DNA of 64,000 nt, from positions 62,001 through 126,000 of the forward strand of contig JASAND010021436.1 of assembly GCA_030248195.1 (NCBI GenBank), written 5' to 3'. A model generated the notes under the pieces. It had not been told where the DNA came from and made no database searches. It saw only the letters and a program-made list of their open reading frames with translations. The stretch is from Trissonchulus latispiculum (taxonomy: Eukaryota > Nematoda > Enoplea > Enoplida > Ironidae). A program made the translations under genes and the position numbers. Shown piece after piece: positions 51,613 to 63,485 of this stretch. The number at the start of each line of letters is the position of its first letter. Position 1 is the first letter of the stretch.

Positions 51613-54600
51613 TTACAATTCTCTAACTCGCATGGCCAAAGAAAGCATCCACCTCAAATCAAATACGTAGAGTCTTCGATCCAGTGGGTTATAATTCACC
51701 ATGGTAGTCTTATTGAAAGGATTTCGCCAGGGAATATTTACTGCAATCTGCTGGTTCTCATAGAGGTCGTAGGCAAACCGTATCCAACTACGATGTGCGG
51801 TTCCACTGTCAATACAGTACAGTATCCCACAGACTACAAAACAGTTAGCTACAGCAGAACTGTTCGAATTCGGTATTTCCCAAGTTTTAATGATTTCTAG
51901 CGTATCCCAGTCCAGTTTGCTTATCACCAGATTAGGCGTGTCAGTATAATGGTAGATAGCCCAGAGTCCGTTTTCATCCGTAGCCAGGTCTAGGTAGGTA
52001 TGATTTTGATTGTAGAGATATCTGTGTCTTTCAGTGCTGTTGCAGTCCAGGATTCTTTGATCTCGCCGCTCACAGTCCTTGAAGGCCATCCCGGTCAGTT
52101 CCCGACTAGTCTGCGCGTGGGTGCCGTCATCGCTACCGGTTAGTTTGTAGCGGATGACGTTGGGAGCATCATGTTGATGGTAGTAGAGGCCGCCTTCGTT
52201 GATGACAAGATCTCAAACAATACAATTTACTGTAATAACTTTAGTGTAGAAAAAGTACTGAAATAAACTCAAGAATTTAAGCTGCATATAAACGAAAGCT
52301 TTAGAGCACCGCTTCAAACAGCAGAGCAAAAGCTAGGTATCGAATTACCTGAATGTTATAAACTATTATTAAAATTAGGCCTCTGTTAACTGGACTGTGG
52401 TTTGCTGGTGGTTGCACAGGTTTATCCAGATTTTTTGTTTATGAAGAGTACATACATTACCCGCTCATCAATCAAAACTCAGCAAAAAAGTAAATATAAA
52501 AGGAAGGACAAACGTATTTCCTCACTAGTTCCCGTGGACAAATACTGTATATAGTATCTGGTTTCTTGGCGTTTGTCTTCCAGGTCAGATTTTGTTCGGT
52601 ACTGATAGAGCACTTCACTGTAGTACCCGCTCATGACCCATCGTCGATCGGCCATTTCCTGTGTAGCCGGGCCCGTGTCAAGAAGCCAGGCCCCAACACT
52701 GGTGAATTGGCTTTCGGCATGCACCACTGGAGTTCCTAACGCTTCCAATACACATTCTAAGGATTAAGACCATAGATAAAGTGGCAGACTGGAATGTTTC
52801 ATACAGTGAACACTTTTTAGCCGTTTCTAGCAAACACAGTGTAACACAGTATGCAAGGAATGATCACGTTAATAATGTTTTAGTGGTTACCAAGAGTGCC
52901 TGTCGTCACTATCGTCTGTATGTCAATACATATCTTTAAATATTTTCAAAACAAATTAAAATCTTTACTTCTTTTATTTGGTCCTAAGGTTGGGCGTCCG
53001 ACTCCTTCAGTTGTTGTAATTGCTAAACAAAACACGATATGTTCACAACTAAAAAGCTTAAAACAGCTTAGTTTCTTTGTCGACATGGATAATACAAAAT
53101 TATAAACAAAAGAAAGAACGATGTCACTACAGCACGTACGACCCGGAAAATTCGGACCTGAAGTAGGGATCGAACCCGCAACCTTTGGCTATCTAGAGCA
53201 ACGCTCTACCTGTTTGAGCCACCCAGTCACAATCGAACCAAGGTTAAGTTTGAATTCGTTAACAAACTGCAGTGACACGTTTTTGGATAGGAATAGAGCC
53301 AATACAGCCTTGTTGTGATAATTATCCAAACTACAACAGTGGTAATACTTACATTAACAGATAATTTCATTATCGATAACATTGACCAACATTTTCATTT
53401 GTAATAAATATTATTGTTAAAAATAAGATGTTCACTGGACCTGACATAGTTGACGTCGTTGGTGGTCTCGTTTTCGGTGGAGGCCAGGTCATTCCTGGTT
53501 CCAGATATCGCGTTATGACTCCAGTAATATTCGGACAGATGCAGAAACCTAAGTTTACAATACATTAGTTATAGCAAGAGTAGGAAGAGTAGGACACTCA
53601 GCTCTTCCTAATAGAATAAGCTTGCAATATGCTCGAAACATTAAGGCCGAAATCTCGGGGGCTTCTCAGTGTGTAAACATACAACGCCGACATTTTTCAA
53701 AAACGGGCGTTTTCGACAAATTAAATACTATAACTAGTGCCGTGCCGGCCGAGTGGTTAAGGCGTTCGACTTCGGATCCGATAGTCCGAGGTTCGAATCC
53801 CCGCTGCCACAAAGCTTTCACAAATCCCCTTGAACAAGGGACTAAGCACATATCGGTTCGCCGTGAGCTCTAGCCAACCCAGCTATCCATCCTTAATTGG
53901 TCGGTAAATGGGTACCACTATTGTGGGAAGGTAACAGGAGTCCGTGTAGGGCTTAAAGCCTTGAAGGGCCGGCCCCCCTTCCACGGATGCAGTCATCATT
54001 TGAGGTGACACTCCTGGCTCTACGGCTGTGTATCCGGGGATGAGCACCGGCACCCCTTGTCCCTGAAGCAGGGATGGAGATATTCTCCAGGGGTCACCTT
54101 TACCTTTTTTTTATAACTTGAGCTAGCAAAATCGTACAGTCATAATTTTTAAATCATTATGTTGAGTAGAACGAGATCTTTTTAACGACATAAAAATTAT
54201 GTAGTTAGCTTCAGGCAATCTCTTACAAAACCGGCAATAAAATATCCTTTCCGCGAAAATTCTGGGAATTTCACCATTTCTTCAAAATGCCTCATGTTGA
54301 AAGATTTGAGAGATTGCCTGAACAAAACTACATAATTTTTATATCGTTAAAAAGATCTCGTTCTAGCAACATTATGATGTGAGAATTATTGCTGTACAAT
54401 TTTGCAAGCCCAAGTTATAGTATTGAGTCTGGCAAAACGCCCGTTTTTGAAAAATGTCAGCAATGTTTACACGCAGAGAAGCCCCCCTCCAGATTTCGGC
54501 CTTAATGTTTCGAGCATGTTGCAAGCTTATTCTATTAGGAAGAGCTGAGTGTCTTACTCTTCCTATTATAAACTCTTGGTTACAGCATTATGTTTCAGTC

Positions 54601-55686
54601 ACTAAAACAAAACTTCAAATAAAACTGGATAAAACTGAAACTGAAATCATTTTAAGCAGTTGACTGCAACTGTAAATGAAACAAACTATTTTAACTAAAA
54701 TCGGCTACCGGAAAGTTATAACAACATCAGAGCTGCTACTTATGGCAAACAGTGTGCGAACTGCATATTGCTTCTTCTTCTTCAAACTTCTTCAGACAAC
54801 ACGTGCAAGTTTTACCAATGTTTGTGCTTGTGCCTGTGCCGGTGCCTATACAACTGATGCCTGTAGTCTAATGTGAGCAGGGCTTTACAAACAAATTAAA
54901 GGCTGTCTTACCGTCTGTCCCATTTATTCCTTGTTGTCCTTCATCACCACGGGCACCTAAAACACCCAACAAAGTATACGTCAGAATAGAAAGTGGTATG
55001 CCCAATCTCTCTATTCTAAATTCTAATTCTAAAAATTCTAAAATTCTATTATTCTAAAAATAAAAGTTAAAGTAAAGCTTCTCATTTTTATGGTATTAGA
55101 TAAATGCCATCATACCAGGTGGTCCTTGCTCTCCGCGAGGCCCTCTTGGGCCTGGTTTTCCTTCATAGCCTGGTTCACCCTGTCTCCCTTGTTTTCCTAA
55201 ACAGAAAGTTAAAAAATTTTACTGTCGTGAGTTTAGACACAACCTTGCAATGCAATGGGCAATCGACTGTTGATAGTTTCATCAAAGGTCAACTCATTTT
55301 TTAATTCTGAAAAGACAGAGTAGCAAACCTGGTGCTCCTCGCAAGAGTTTGTCTTCACCAAAACATCTTTCTTTTGTTGTAATGCAGTATTCGTCAAGAA
55401 GGGTTACCTAAGGTTAAGGAAACTATGCGTAAATGCATAACTTCGCATGCATCGGTGACAAATAATTGTTGTAATTGTATTGGAATAGAGGAAGGAAATA
55501 AAAATAAAGAAAAAGGTGGCAATAAGAAGTAGCAATCAATACCTATTTTAGTGTACGGCCAGTTCAAATTGAAACTTGCCCGAATCTTCGCATATGGAGT
55601 CAGTTGATACCAGCTTAGATCCGTAACATCCTGAGATTCTGCCTGTCGTGACTGTCGGATTAGCACGGCTGAATTATCCGCATGGC
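51613..55686 (-). CDS. Colmedin: collagen-repeat plus olfactomedin-domain protein (gliomedin/UNC-122-like), N-terminus not found
   Basis: Exons are 55543-55686, 55329-55407, 55116-55196 (81 bp, Gly-X-Y), 54912-54956 (45 bp, Gly-X-Y), 53441-53548 (Cys pair, Thr/Pro-rich), 52526-52756 and 51613-52211. From 55407 onward all joins are phase-1 with GT-AG borders. The last two exons encode an olfactomedin domain: E-A-L-G-T-P-V, then L-D-L-A-T-D-E-N-G-L-W-A-I-Y, and Y-N-P-L-D-R-R-L-Y-V near the end. Collagen followed by olfactomedin is the colmedin layout; such proteins act extracellularly at neuromuscular junctions or nodes. An N-terminal membrane anchor exon is expected above 55.7 kb but was not recognised. 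The first two exons do not join in phase with the obvious sites. Introns contain a SINE and a foldback. Confidence 0.85.
53125..53235 (-). repeat. tRNA-derived SINE fragment
   Basis: The minus strand has GGTGGCTCA...GGTAGAGCG (A box) and GGGTTCGATCCC (B box) at tRNA spacing. It is the same family as at 34330, and lies in a colmedin intron. Confidence 0.65.
53575..54578. mobile_element. Foldback/MITE of the CAAGAGT family with an inserted SINE
   Basis: The termini CAAGAGT... match those of 20984-21610, and the flanks GTTATAG/GTTACAG form a 7-bp duplication with one change. The arms share AAGGCCGAAATCTCGG and a CAAAAACGGGCGTTTT block. A 376-bp SINE sits in the left arm. It lies in a colmedin intron. 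Confidence 0.88.
53736..54111 (+). mobile_element. tRNA(Arg)-derived SINE, full length
   Basis: It is flanked by TATAACT at 53729-53735 and 54112-54118. The head has GGCCGAGTGG (A box), an anticodon loop CTTCGGA (TCG, Arg-like) and GGTTCGAATCC (B box, 53790-53800). A ~290-bp body follows, ending in a short T tract. The opposite foldback arm preserves the empty insertion site. Confidence 0.88.
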
Positions 55687-57170
55687 CTGATGCAAAAATA
55701 ATTTAGGTTGATTTATTCATTTTATGCCATAGGTTAAAATTTTAGCAAAGATGTAATATTGCAGACAATGCATTCACTTTTATTTTCTGCTTCTTGGTTT
55801 TTTGCAAAGTCCGCACAAAGCAGCATCTATCGGTTCACAAGATGAACCACAATGGGGCTGAACCACTTACAAAAAATTTATGCATTCGTACAAAACGTGC
55901 CAGATCAGTGAACTTTGCATGAATGAAGATCTTAAATGAATTTATTATATTACTCTAATTCAAGTTAGCTTTAAGCAAACTGGCGCATTGGACAGACCAC
56001 ACTGATATGCAAATTAGTTGTGTTTTACATGAATACTTTGCAGCGTCACTTTCCATACTTCAGTGGAAAATTGTCTGGCTGGTATGTTTTAAGGATTTAC
56101 CCAAATTCCGCTCCCTAAGGTGATTCAGCCTCCGGATTCCATAAATTGCATAACAAGCTAACAGCAATAAGAGAACACTATTCAGGCACTGGAATAAACA
56201 CAGACGCTTTATATGGTTGACCATTACGAACATGTACGTCTTTGCAGCTTGTCAGTCTCTTATCAGCAAAGTTTTGGCAATTATGCAAGAACTACCTGAC
56301 ACCGCTTCTTCCGCACAATAAATAGTTAAATACTTTACCTTGAGCTTTTAATAAATTTTGTATTAATAAATTTTGTAAATCATTATAATATGTGAAAAAT
56401 TTATTGAGGAAAATTTTAATTTCAAGAATTACTTGGTATTTAATCCAGTACTAATTGATGGCAGTCACTTTTAGACAAAGCATCTACCTAAGCTAAAGAT
56501 GGCTTGCCTATTTAAATGTCAAACTCCGTACACTACTATATTGTTTCTACGAATTGTCAGAGTGGTGAGTACCTAAAAATTGCATCCTTCCTACCTAGAA
56601 AATTTAACAAAATTTAGATTTAATTTTGATATCCTCTCCATTTGGTCCAACCATTGGTAAGGATTTGTGTGTAGCTTCATTTAAATGTACTTTTTAGTTG
56701 TTTGCAAAACCTGGTCTCTATACAATACATATTTTCCAAACGGTATATTAGTCTCAGACAAGATTGGGTTCAGATAAGGTATGATAATGATAAGATAAGA
56801 TAAGGTATGCTTTTTCTCAAACATGCTTCTGAAAATTTTGACAATATGATAGCCATAAAGTAATAAGCAGAGTAATAATAACTAAATAAATTCAATAAGC
56901 AATAAGAAAATCTTAGCCTGGATTCAAAACATAGACTACAAGAAATGAGATTTGTATGTGCTCAAATCTTGACGTCAACTACCAACTGATACTTAGCATA
57001 TAGCTATAGCCTATACTTAGCCTATAACTATAGCTTCGAACTGTTTTGAAGAGATTATTTAGTTAAGATGATAACAATAAAGTGAGACGATTGCGTAGCT
57101 GTACATTGTCCGATACGTGCAGTTATGGCTTTGCTATGGATGATGAAAACAAGTAAAGATGTGCCATAAT
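55687..57170. other. Non-coding stretch upstream of colmedin exons
   Basis: It should contain the missing 5' colmedin exon(s); none could be recognised. AT-rich. Confidence 0.35.
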
Positions 57171-59574
57171 TGTCCGGGGACTCCTGCACAGTTCTATGCT
57201 TCCGAACAAAATGGGCCAATGATACCAGTTTTTACCAGCACTGCTTGGTTTCATGCACAATAATGCGTTGTTATGCAAGCAAATTTTGTCAGTCTATTGT
57301 CTATGCTGCATTTCCTTAAACCGGAGAGAAACTTCTTCGTTAGCACCAGAATTTCAAGTACTGCTGTATGGAGGAGTGAAAGCTAGCCAGCAGAGATTGC
57401 AGGTCTGATGTAGTTATTTATATTTCTTGAAAATTTTAGTTTCAATTACACTGTTTTGCTCTGACCATTGTAATTTGACAAATTTCAGAAAAATGTCTGG
57501 AATACATTAAAAATATTTCTAACATAATAAAAACTTGCCTTATTATTATGGATCAATTTGAGCATTGGATCAGAATAATTAGTATTCAGAAAGAAACCGT
57601 ATTGGCTGACTGTTTCTAGCTTTTAATTTTATTTATAGGTTTTCAGATGAGATTCATTGAAAAATTAGCTTTTAAAATCAGTTAAAAAGAAACAATTTAT
57701 TATAGATTTTGTGTCTCTTTAACTATTTCCCTTCCCTCTAACTGCTTTGGCTAGTTAAATTGGGGTCATTTGTATTAATAACTAAATATATATAACTTTA
57801 TAACCAAATCGTTTTAATTAAACATGTATTTTAAGATAACATCTGTATGAGATTAAATAATTCATGAAACGTAGAACTTTAAATTTTTTTAAAGTTGAAG
57901 ATTTTAAAATTCGGGTCTTATCTCGATTATCCCCCACCACTCAAAATCCTTAAAACTTGACCGAATGAGCTAAAACTTACTATGGGTATGCTTTCGACTA
58001 CGCTGAGTGCAAAAATCGCAAAATTTTTCGATTTCGCGAAATTCGATTCTTTCGATTTTTAAGGGGAGACCAAGGGAAACCGAAAACTTGTCTTCGATTT
58101 TGCTGAAAAATTGAAAATAGGGGGTTTTGGGGTCGTAGAACACGAAACTGAAGTCAGTTTTTCGATTCAACCTTTCGTTGGCTCAGTATAAGCTAAAGGC
58201 TTAAGCTTAAGATGTAAGCTTTTGAGCTGAGCTAACGATAATAAAAGTAATAAAAATATAATAAAAAATTTGAAAACACTATTCCTGACACTTTAGCGGC
58301 ATACAACGGTATGTAAAATGGATTTATTTATTACTTACCCAGGATTTATTTAATATTCTGCAGTGTTTCAACCAGAGTACCCCACTTGCCATACCAGCCT
58401 GTTAATGAGCCCTGCAGTGAGCATAGGCAGGATTTTGATAGCTTGTCAGACTCAAACAACTACAAGTAACTCGCCTTTAGGCGAGATAAAAAGTCTTACT
58501 TCAAACAAAATTTAGATGAAAACTTTAGGAAAACTTTTCTAAAAACTCGGATTTTTGGAAATCCCAAAATGTTGCCTCATTGTCAATGGTTCCGCATTGA
58601 TTTTGTCTAATATTTCAAACTTCAAATTTTAATAGAAATGATCCCAATTTAATATTTACCCCAAAAGGAGTTGGAGACAAACAGTTAGAGATCCAAAATT
58701 TAGGAATAAATTAAATGTTTCTTTCTAACTTCTTTCGAATACTAAAAGCTAATTTTTCAATGAATCTAATTTAAAAACCTTTACATCAAATTAGAAGTTT
58801 GAAACAATCAGTCAAAACAGTTTATTTCTGAAAACTGTTTAATATTTAATTAGAACGTTTAAGTTTTAAATTTAAAAATTGTTTTATTTTTTTATTGTGG
58901 AGAGGTCAGAATCATCCAAGTAACTTCTGTAAAATTCAGCAACCTCTTTACAATTTTAATACAAATGACCCCAATTTCACTATTTCTCCCAAAGGAGTTG
59001 GTTGGGAAATAGTTAAAGAGATACAAAATCTGTAATAAACGATATCTTTCTTTCTAACTGATTTTAAAAGCTAATTTTTCAATGAATCGTATCTGAATTC
59101 TGAAAACCTTTAGATAAAATTAAAAGTTAGAAACAGTCAGCCAATACGGTTTCTTTCTGAATACTAATTATTCTGATCCAATGCTCAAATTGATCCATAA
59201 TAATAAAGAAAGTTTTTATTATGTTAGAAATATTTTTAATGTATTCCAGACATTTTTCTGAAATTTGTCAAATTACAATGGTCAGAGCAAAACAGTGTAA
59301 TTGAAACTAAAATTTTCAAGAAATATAAATAACTACATCAGACCTGCAATCTCTGCTGGCTAGCTTTCACTCCTCCATACATCATTACTTGAAATTCTGG
59401 TGCTAATGAAGAAGCTTCTCTCCGGTTTAAGGAAATGCAGCATAGACAATAGACTGACAAATTTTGCTTGCATACAACGCATTATTGTGCAAGAAACCAA
59501 GCAGTGCTGCTAAAAACTGGTATCATTGGCCCATTTTGTTCGGAAGCATAGAACAGTGCAGGAGTCCCCGGACA
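57171..59574. mobile_element. Foldback element, ~2.4 kb
   Basis: The arms 57171-~57785 and ~58960-59574 are near-perfect reverse complements starting TGTCCGGGGACTCCTGCAC. A CATAAT duplication flanks both ends. The centre holds a further partial copy (~58610-58800) and a block related to the 31.7-32.4 kb foldback (~58000-58200). There is no transposase. Confidence 0.87.
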
Positions 59575-59643
59575 CATAATGAGATCACGCCTACCCTTTT
59601 CGTTAAAGTCTTAAAGCACAAAAATACTTTAAACGTATTACAG

Positions 59644-61270
59644 TTCAATTTCTTTTGCTTAAAGATCCTGCTCCTAATCGGCATAGTTCTGGTATGCCGA
59701 GGCCAGTTTCATCACTTTGTCTACTTTCCCGGCTCGAAGCTTCCCAAAAACTGGACCGTCAGTGAAATTCCCGTGAGTCAATGGAATCTGAAGAGCGGCG
59801 TTTTGAAGGATGTGGCCAACGCCAACAAAAGACCAATGATAGCCATTGTGGCACTGGGGCCTCTATTTCTACTGCTTCTACTGCTTCATGTACTTCTTCA
59901 CAGTTTCGGGTGGTGTTCCATTGGCGTAATGGCTATGATCCTAATGAAACCGTATTTTCTTATTGTGGTAAGTCAGCTTTTTTGTATATTTCAATTTGTT
60001 AATTACGTATTGTAAGAATTCAAATTTGGTAACCAACTTCGTCAATGGCTTTCTTCATAACCAGTTAAAACTTACACTTAATCTATTTCAGGAGTACATT
60101 CTTGAGTACTTCATGGCAGTTATGTTCATTATATTCATGTGGATGTGTGGGAACTATGGTGTCACAACTCCAGTAGAGATCAGCCAATTTAATATCAGTC
60201 AAAAACTGTTAAAGATTGAACGGGCAAAAGTCAGTCTCAATGTCAGCAAATTGGCCGCTTCCAGTGTTGGCTATTGGCTGGTCGGAACGGACTTCTTTGT
60301 CAGTTCGGTATGATTCCAGTTTTTGAAACAATTTTGTATTTATATCGAATAAAACGTGAACTTGAAATGCAACTCTGCCCATGCTAAAACTGTAAAGGTC
60401 TATCAATTTCCTCATTTATAAGGAGAAAGGCAGATTGTTTGGAACACAAATTACAAACAAAAAGTTAAGAATAATTTGGAAATCTAAGATACGTTTTTCT
60501 TTTGCATAGAGTTCTGAAAAATGTTTTCAAGTCCGTTTTTTGTTTCTAGAATTCCTTATTTTTACTTTTTATTATAGCTTCTATTCAGCGCAATGGTCGT
60601 CCTTACCATCACAGTAATCGTCTACATGATGAGAATTCAAGGACTGTGTTCCTTCTGCAGAGCCTGTGCCGATCCTACAGGGACGAAATTTATGGTACAA
60701 GGTCCGCCAAGAATACAGCCAACGGCCACCGATGCTCACATGGGCGATGCCGCTTTCTTCTACGGCGGAACCAGCCGAGGCACGTCCACTGGCTACGGAA
60801 TGGGTCCCAAACGACCAAGCGATGTACCACCTCCTCCCTATATTCCGCCGGGGTCTCCAACTACAGCCACTGCTGTTTCACCAGAGTCGGAGAAAAGGTC
60901 GGTATCGTCCAGCAGTTCAAAGGATGATGGTTCCAAACCAATCAATCCGGTACCACCAGCGCCTGGTGGCCAGGAAGCTGTTCCCAATAAAGGGAAGCTG
61001 CCCTTTAAGGCCCCACCGCCCAGCTTACCTTCCAAGAGTCCTGTAAATGGGGATTCCGGTTCGTCCCAACAACCAGGCTCTGCCGTACGACGGAGTAGTC
61101 GAAGCAGCAAAAGTAGCCGGCGCAGTCGAAAAAGCAGTCGAAGCAAGGGTAGAGGAAGCAGAAGATCAAAATCCAGACGTCGACAAGTGATTAGCAGTGA
61201 GACGAGCAGCAGCAGCAGCAGCAGTCCTATGGTTCGGAGAAAGCGATCAAAAAGCAAACCACGCAAATGA
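59644..61270 (+). CDS. Four-transmembrane protein with Arg/Ser-rich tail, 5' end uncertain
   Basis: The exons are ~59644-59967, 60092-60307 and 60578-61270, with GT-AG borders and all joins in phase 0; ~410 residues are visible. Hydrophobic segments lie at ~59650-59700, ~59830-59965, ~60104-60150 and ~60560-60640. An extracellular loop between helices 3 and 4 contains N-x-S/T sites. The cytosolic tail is Cys-rich at first, then Pro/Gly/Ser-rich, then a dense Arg-Ser/Lys-Ser stretch ending in a basic cluster. The overall form resembles MARVEL or claudin-like four-helix proteins but I recognise no family. The first ATG in the frame (59464) lies inside the foldback, so the real start is probably in an upstream exon. 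The acceptor at 59643 is weak. Confidence 0.65.
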
Positions 61271-62259
61271 TGTCAGCAGTTAGTGAACAAGCTATATGAT
61301 GCGGCAATTCATGAATTCTAACTTTTGAAACTTTTTTAATTTTGCTATTTTAGATTCCTGCGTCAGCATCTGGTACCATTGGGTTTCCACTTTTTCTACC
61401 TTAATTCTAATTTTACTTAATTGTACCACTGTTGACAAGCCAGCCTTATATCTACTCCTGTTAACAAAATACTGTGATATTGCAGTATGGCTCGGTTTAA
61501 CTGATTTCACTAGATTTATATTAACAGTTTTATTAAAAACTAACAAGCAAAACATGTACATAAGGAATGAACATCTTAAAACAAATATACAAATCAATGT
61601 TAGCAGGTGTGTTAGGGATTGTGTGTATGATGGTTATCATGCCTGAAGAAGAGGTCAAAGGTGGCTATTTTGAAAGCAATTCGGGACTCTTTTGAAAGCA
61701 CTTTTGGAAGAAATATCCAGATAAAATTTATCAACCAAACAATGAAAACTTGTTACAGTTTCAGAGAATAAACATGAAAACATTTCAGTCATGTCCTATG
61801 TTCTAGAACATTTTTCCGCCGAAATTTTCTTATATTAGCATTTTGAGTATATACGAATTCCATAATTTGCATTACCGTGGAGATCACCACAACCGTCCGT
61901 CTGTGTTGGCATTCAGCTTTTTAATTGCTGAATATAGTTTTTCTTCAAGTTGAATATGCTTTGAATTCAGCACAATGTTAACTTTTAAATGATGTGTTTC
62001 AACAACGAATTGTTACTGCTTGAAACATATAGCTTGAAAACATATTCGAGATGTTTCAAACTGTCGGTAAGATCTGAACTCAGACCCCTGATCATGAATG
62101 CCTCTAACAGGGAAACATTCAATAAACATGCACGGTACACTGGTATATAGAGCTATCTATATTAGTTAAGAGCATGGGAAATCTTTGGTCTAGACAGCAC
62201 CTGAAGTACTGTTTCACTGAGATAAAGACAGTTAATGAGCATTCCAGAAACCGGCATCC
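61271..62259. other. Intergenic region between convergent genes
   Basis: 3' UTRs of the four-transmembrane gene (plus) and the cuticle collagen (minus) should lie here. Nothing else is recognised. Confidence 0.5.
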
Positions 62260-63485
62260 TTATGACTTCTGTCCGTAACCACCACCGCCACCACCACCAC
62301 CGCCGTTACCTACTCCGCCACCACCAGCAGCATAGCCACCGCCGCCGCCACCACCACCATTTCCTCCGCCTCCTCCGCCTCCTCCGTTACCGCCGCCACC
62401 GCCACCGCCTCCGCCGCCGTTGCCACCGCCGCCGCCAGCATCGTTAAACCAGCCAGGAGGTACTCGTGGGGCAGGGCAGTGATCACAGGCTCCATCGGCC
62501 CCTGGGGCTCCAGGGCCGCCGGGCAGTCCGGGATTACCGTCTTCCCCGGGAGTTCCGTCAGGGCCGGGGTCACCAGCCGGGCCATCCTGACCAGTATTGC
62601 CAGCCGTGCCAGGCTGACCGGGCTGACCTGCGGGTCCTTCAGGACCCGGTTCCCCGGGCTGACCTGCTTGGCCTGGCGGACCCATTCTGGACATCATTCG
62701 CCCAGCTGGGCCAGGAGGACCTTTCGGTCCCGGCATGCCGTCCTGCCCAGGATCACCGGCTGGTCCGCGAGGACCCCTTCAGGGCCTGGCGGCCCAGAGG
62801 TTCCAGCTCTTCCGTCAGGTCCAGGTGGCCCTGGCATGCCCTTGCCACCTGGTGGTCCAGGCGGTCCAGGAGTTGCCGGTGGGCAAGAAGGTTGACAGAC
62901 GGAGACGCCTCCCATGTCCATCTGAGGAGCATCCGGGCCAGGCTCGCCATTCATGCCTGGTCGACCGTCCATACCAGGCATTCCAGGTATACCAGGCATG
63001 CCTGCGGCTCCTGGAGGGCCCTGGTGGCACGTACAGCCTAAAAATAAGCAGCCAAAACAAATAAATAAAGGCAAGCAGACACACACATATAGAAATCGCT
63101 TAGGATAATTTTAGAGTTTTTGCCTTTCCAAACTGAAACTAGGTAAATTGAATATGAACTCAACGACACTTTTTCACTTGTTCTATACAATCATTTTTAG
63201 ATGGTCAGGCAGAACAGTATTAATAATAAATAGCGAATATTTCCCCTTACAAGAAGGCATCGGCAACGGCGGTGGGACAGGTGGTGGGCCGCCATTCCCA
63301 TTTCCATAGCCAGATTGACGTCGATGGGTGGGATATGCGGGATACTGATTGGCCGAGTAGTGATATCCCACTCCGGCGCTTCTCACCAGTCCAATCCCAG
63401 GATAAACGATGTCTCGCTTCTCCTTCGGATGTTCGCGAGCCGACTCTAGTCTTCCCATTTGTCGAACCAGATCGCCAGCTCGGAT
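62260..63485 (-). CDS. Nematode cuticle collagen, partial at 5' end, with an internal frame disruption
   Basis: The exons are 63251-63485 and 62260-63037, joined in phase 1. The front exon encodes the pre-collagen part with an E-K-R processing site. Next are a C-C-T-C box, a first Gly-X-Y block, a Cys-containing interruption (V-C-Q-P-S-C), a second Gly-X-Y block, a C-D-H-C-P box typical of cuticle collagens and a long Gly-rich tail (poly-Gly with Asn) ending in Tyr-Gly-Gln-Lys-Ser. Such proteins are secreted by the hypodermis and cross-linked into cuticle. At 62774-62777 a run of four C (G on the coding strand) shifts the frame: Gly-X-Y periodicity continues in another frame on each side, as if two extra bases were present. 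This is an assembly or sequencing error, or a recent pseudogene. The exon with the N-terminal membrane anchor is not in view. Confidence 0.88.

Noticed and set aside
53739..53812. Functional tRNA-Arg (TCG) gene
   Set aside because: The anticodon stem has a mismatch, and the sequence continues into a SINE body with target duplications.
60838..61266. Leu/Arg-rich minus-strand frame
   Set aside because: Antisense shadow of the Arg/Ser-rich coding exon.
62466..63041. Plus-strand frames in the collagen region
   Set aside because: Antisense shadows of Gly-X-Y repeats on the minus strand.
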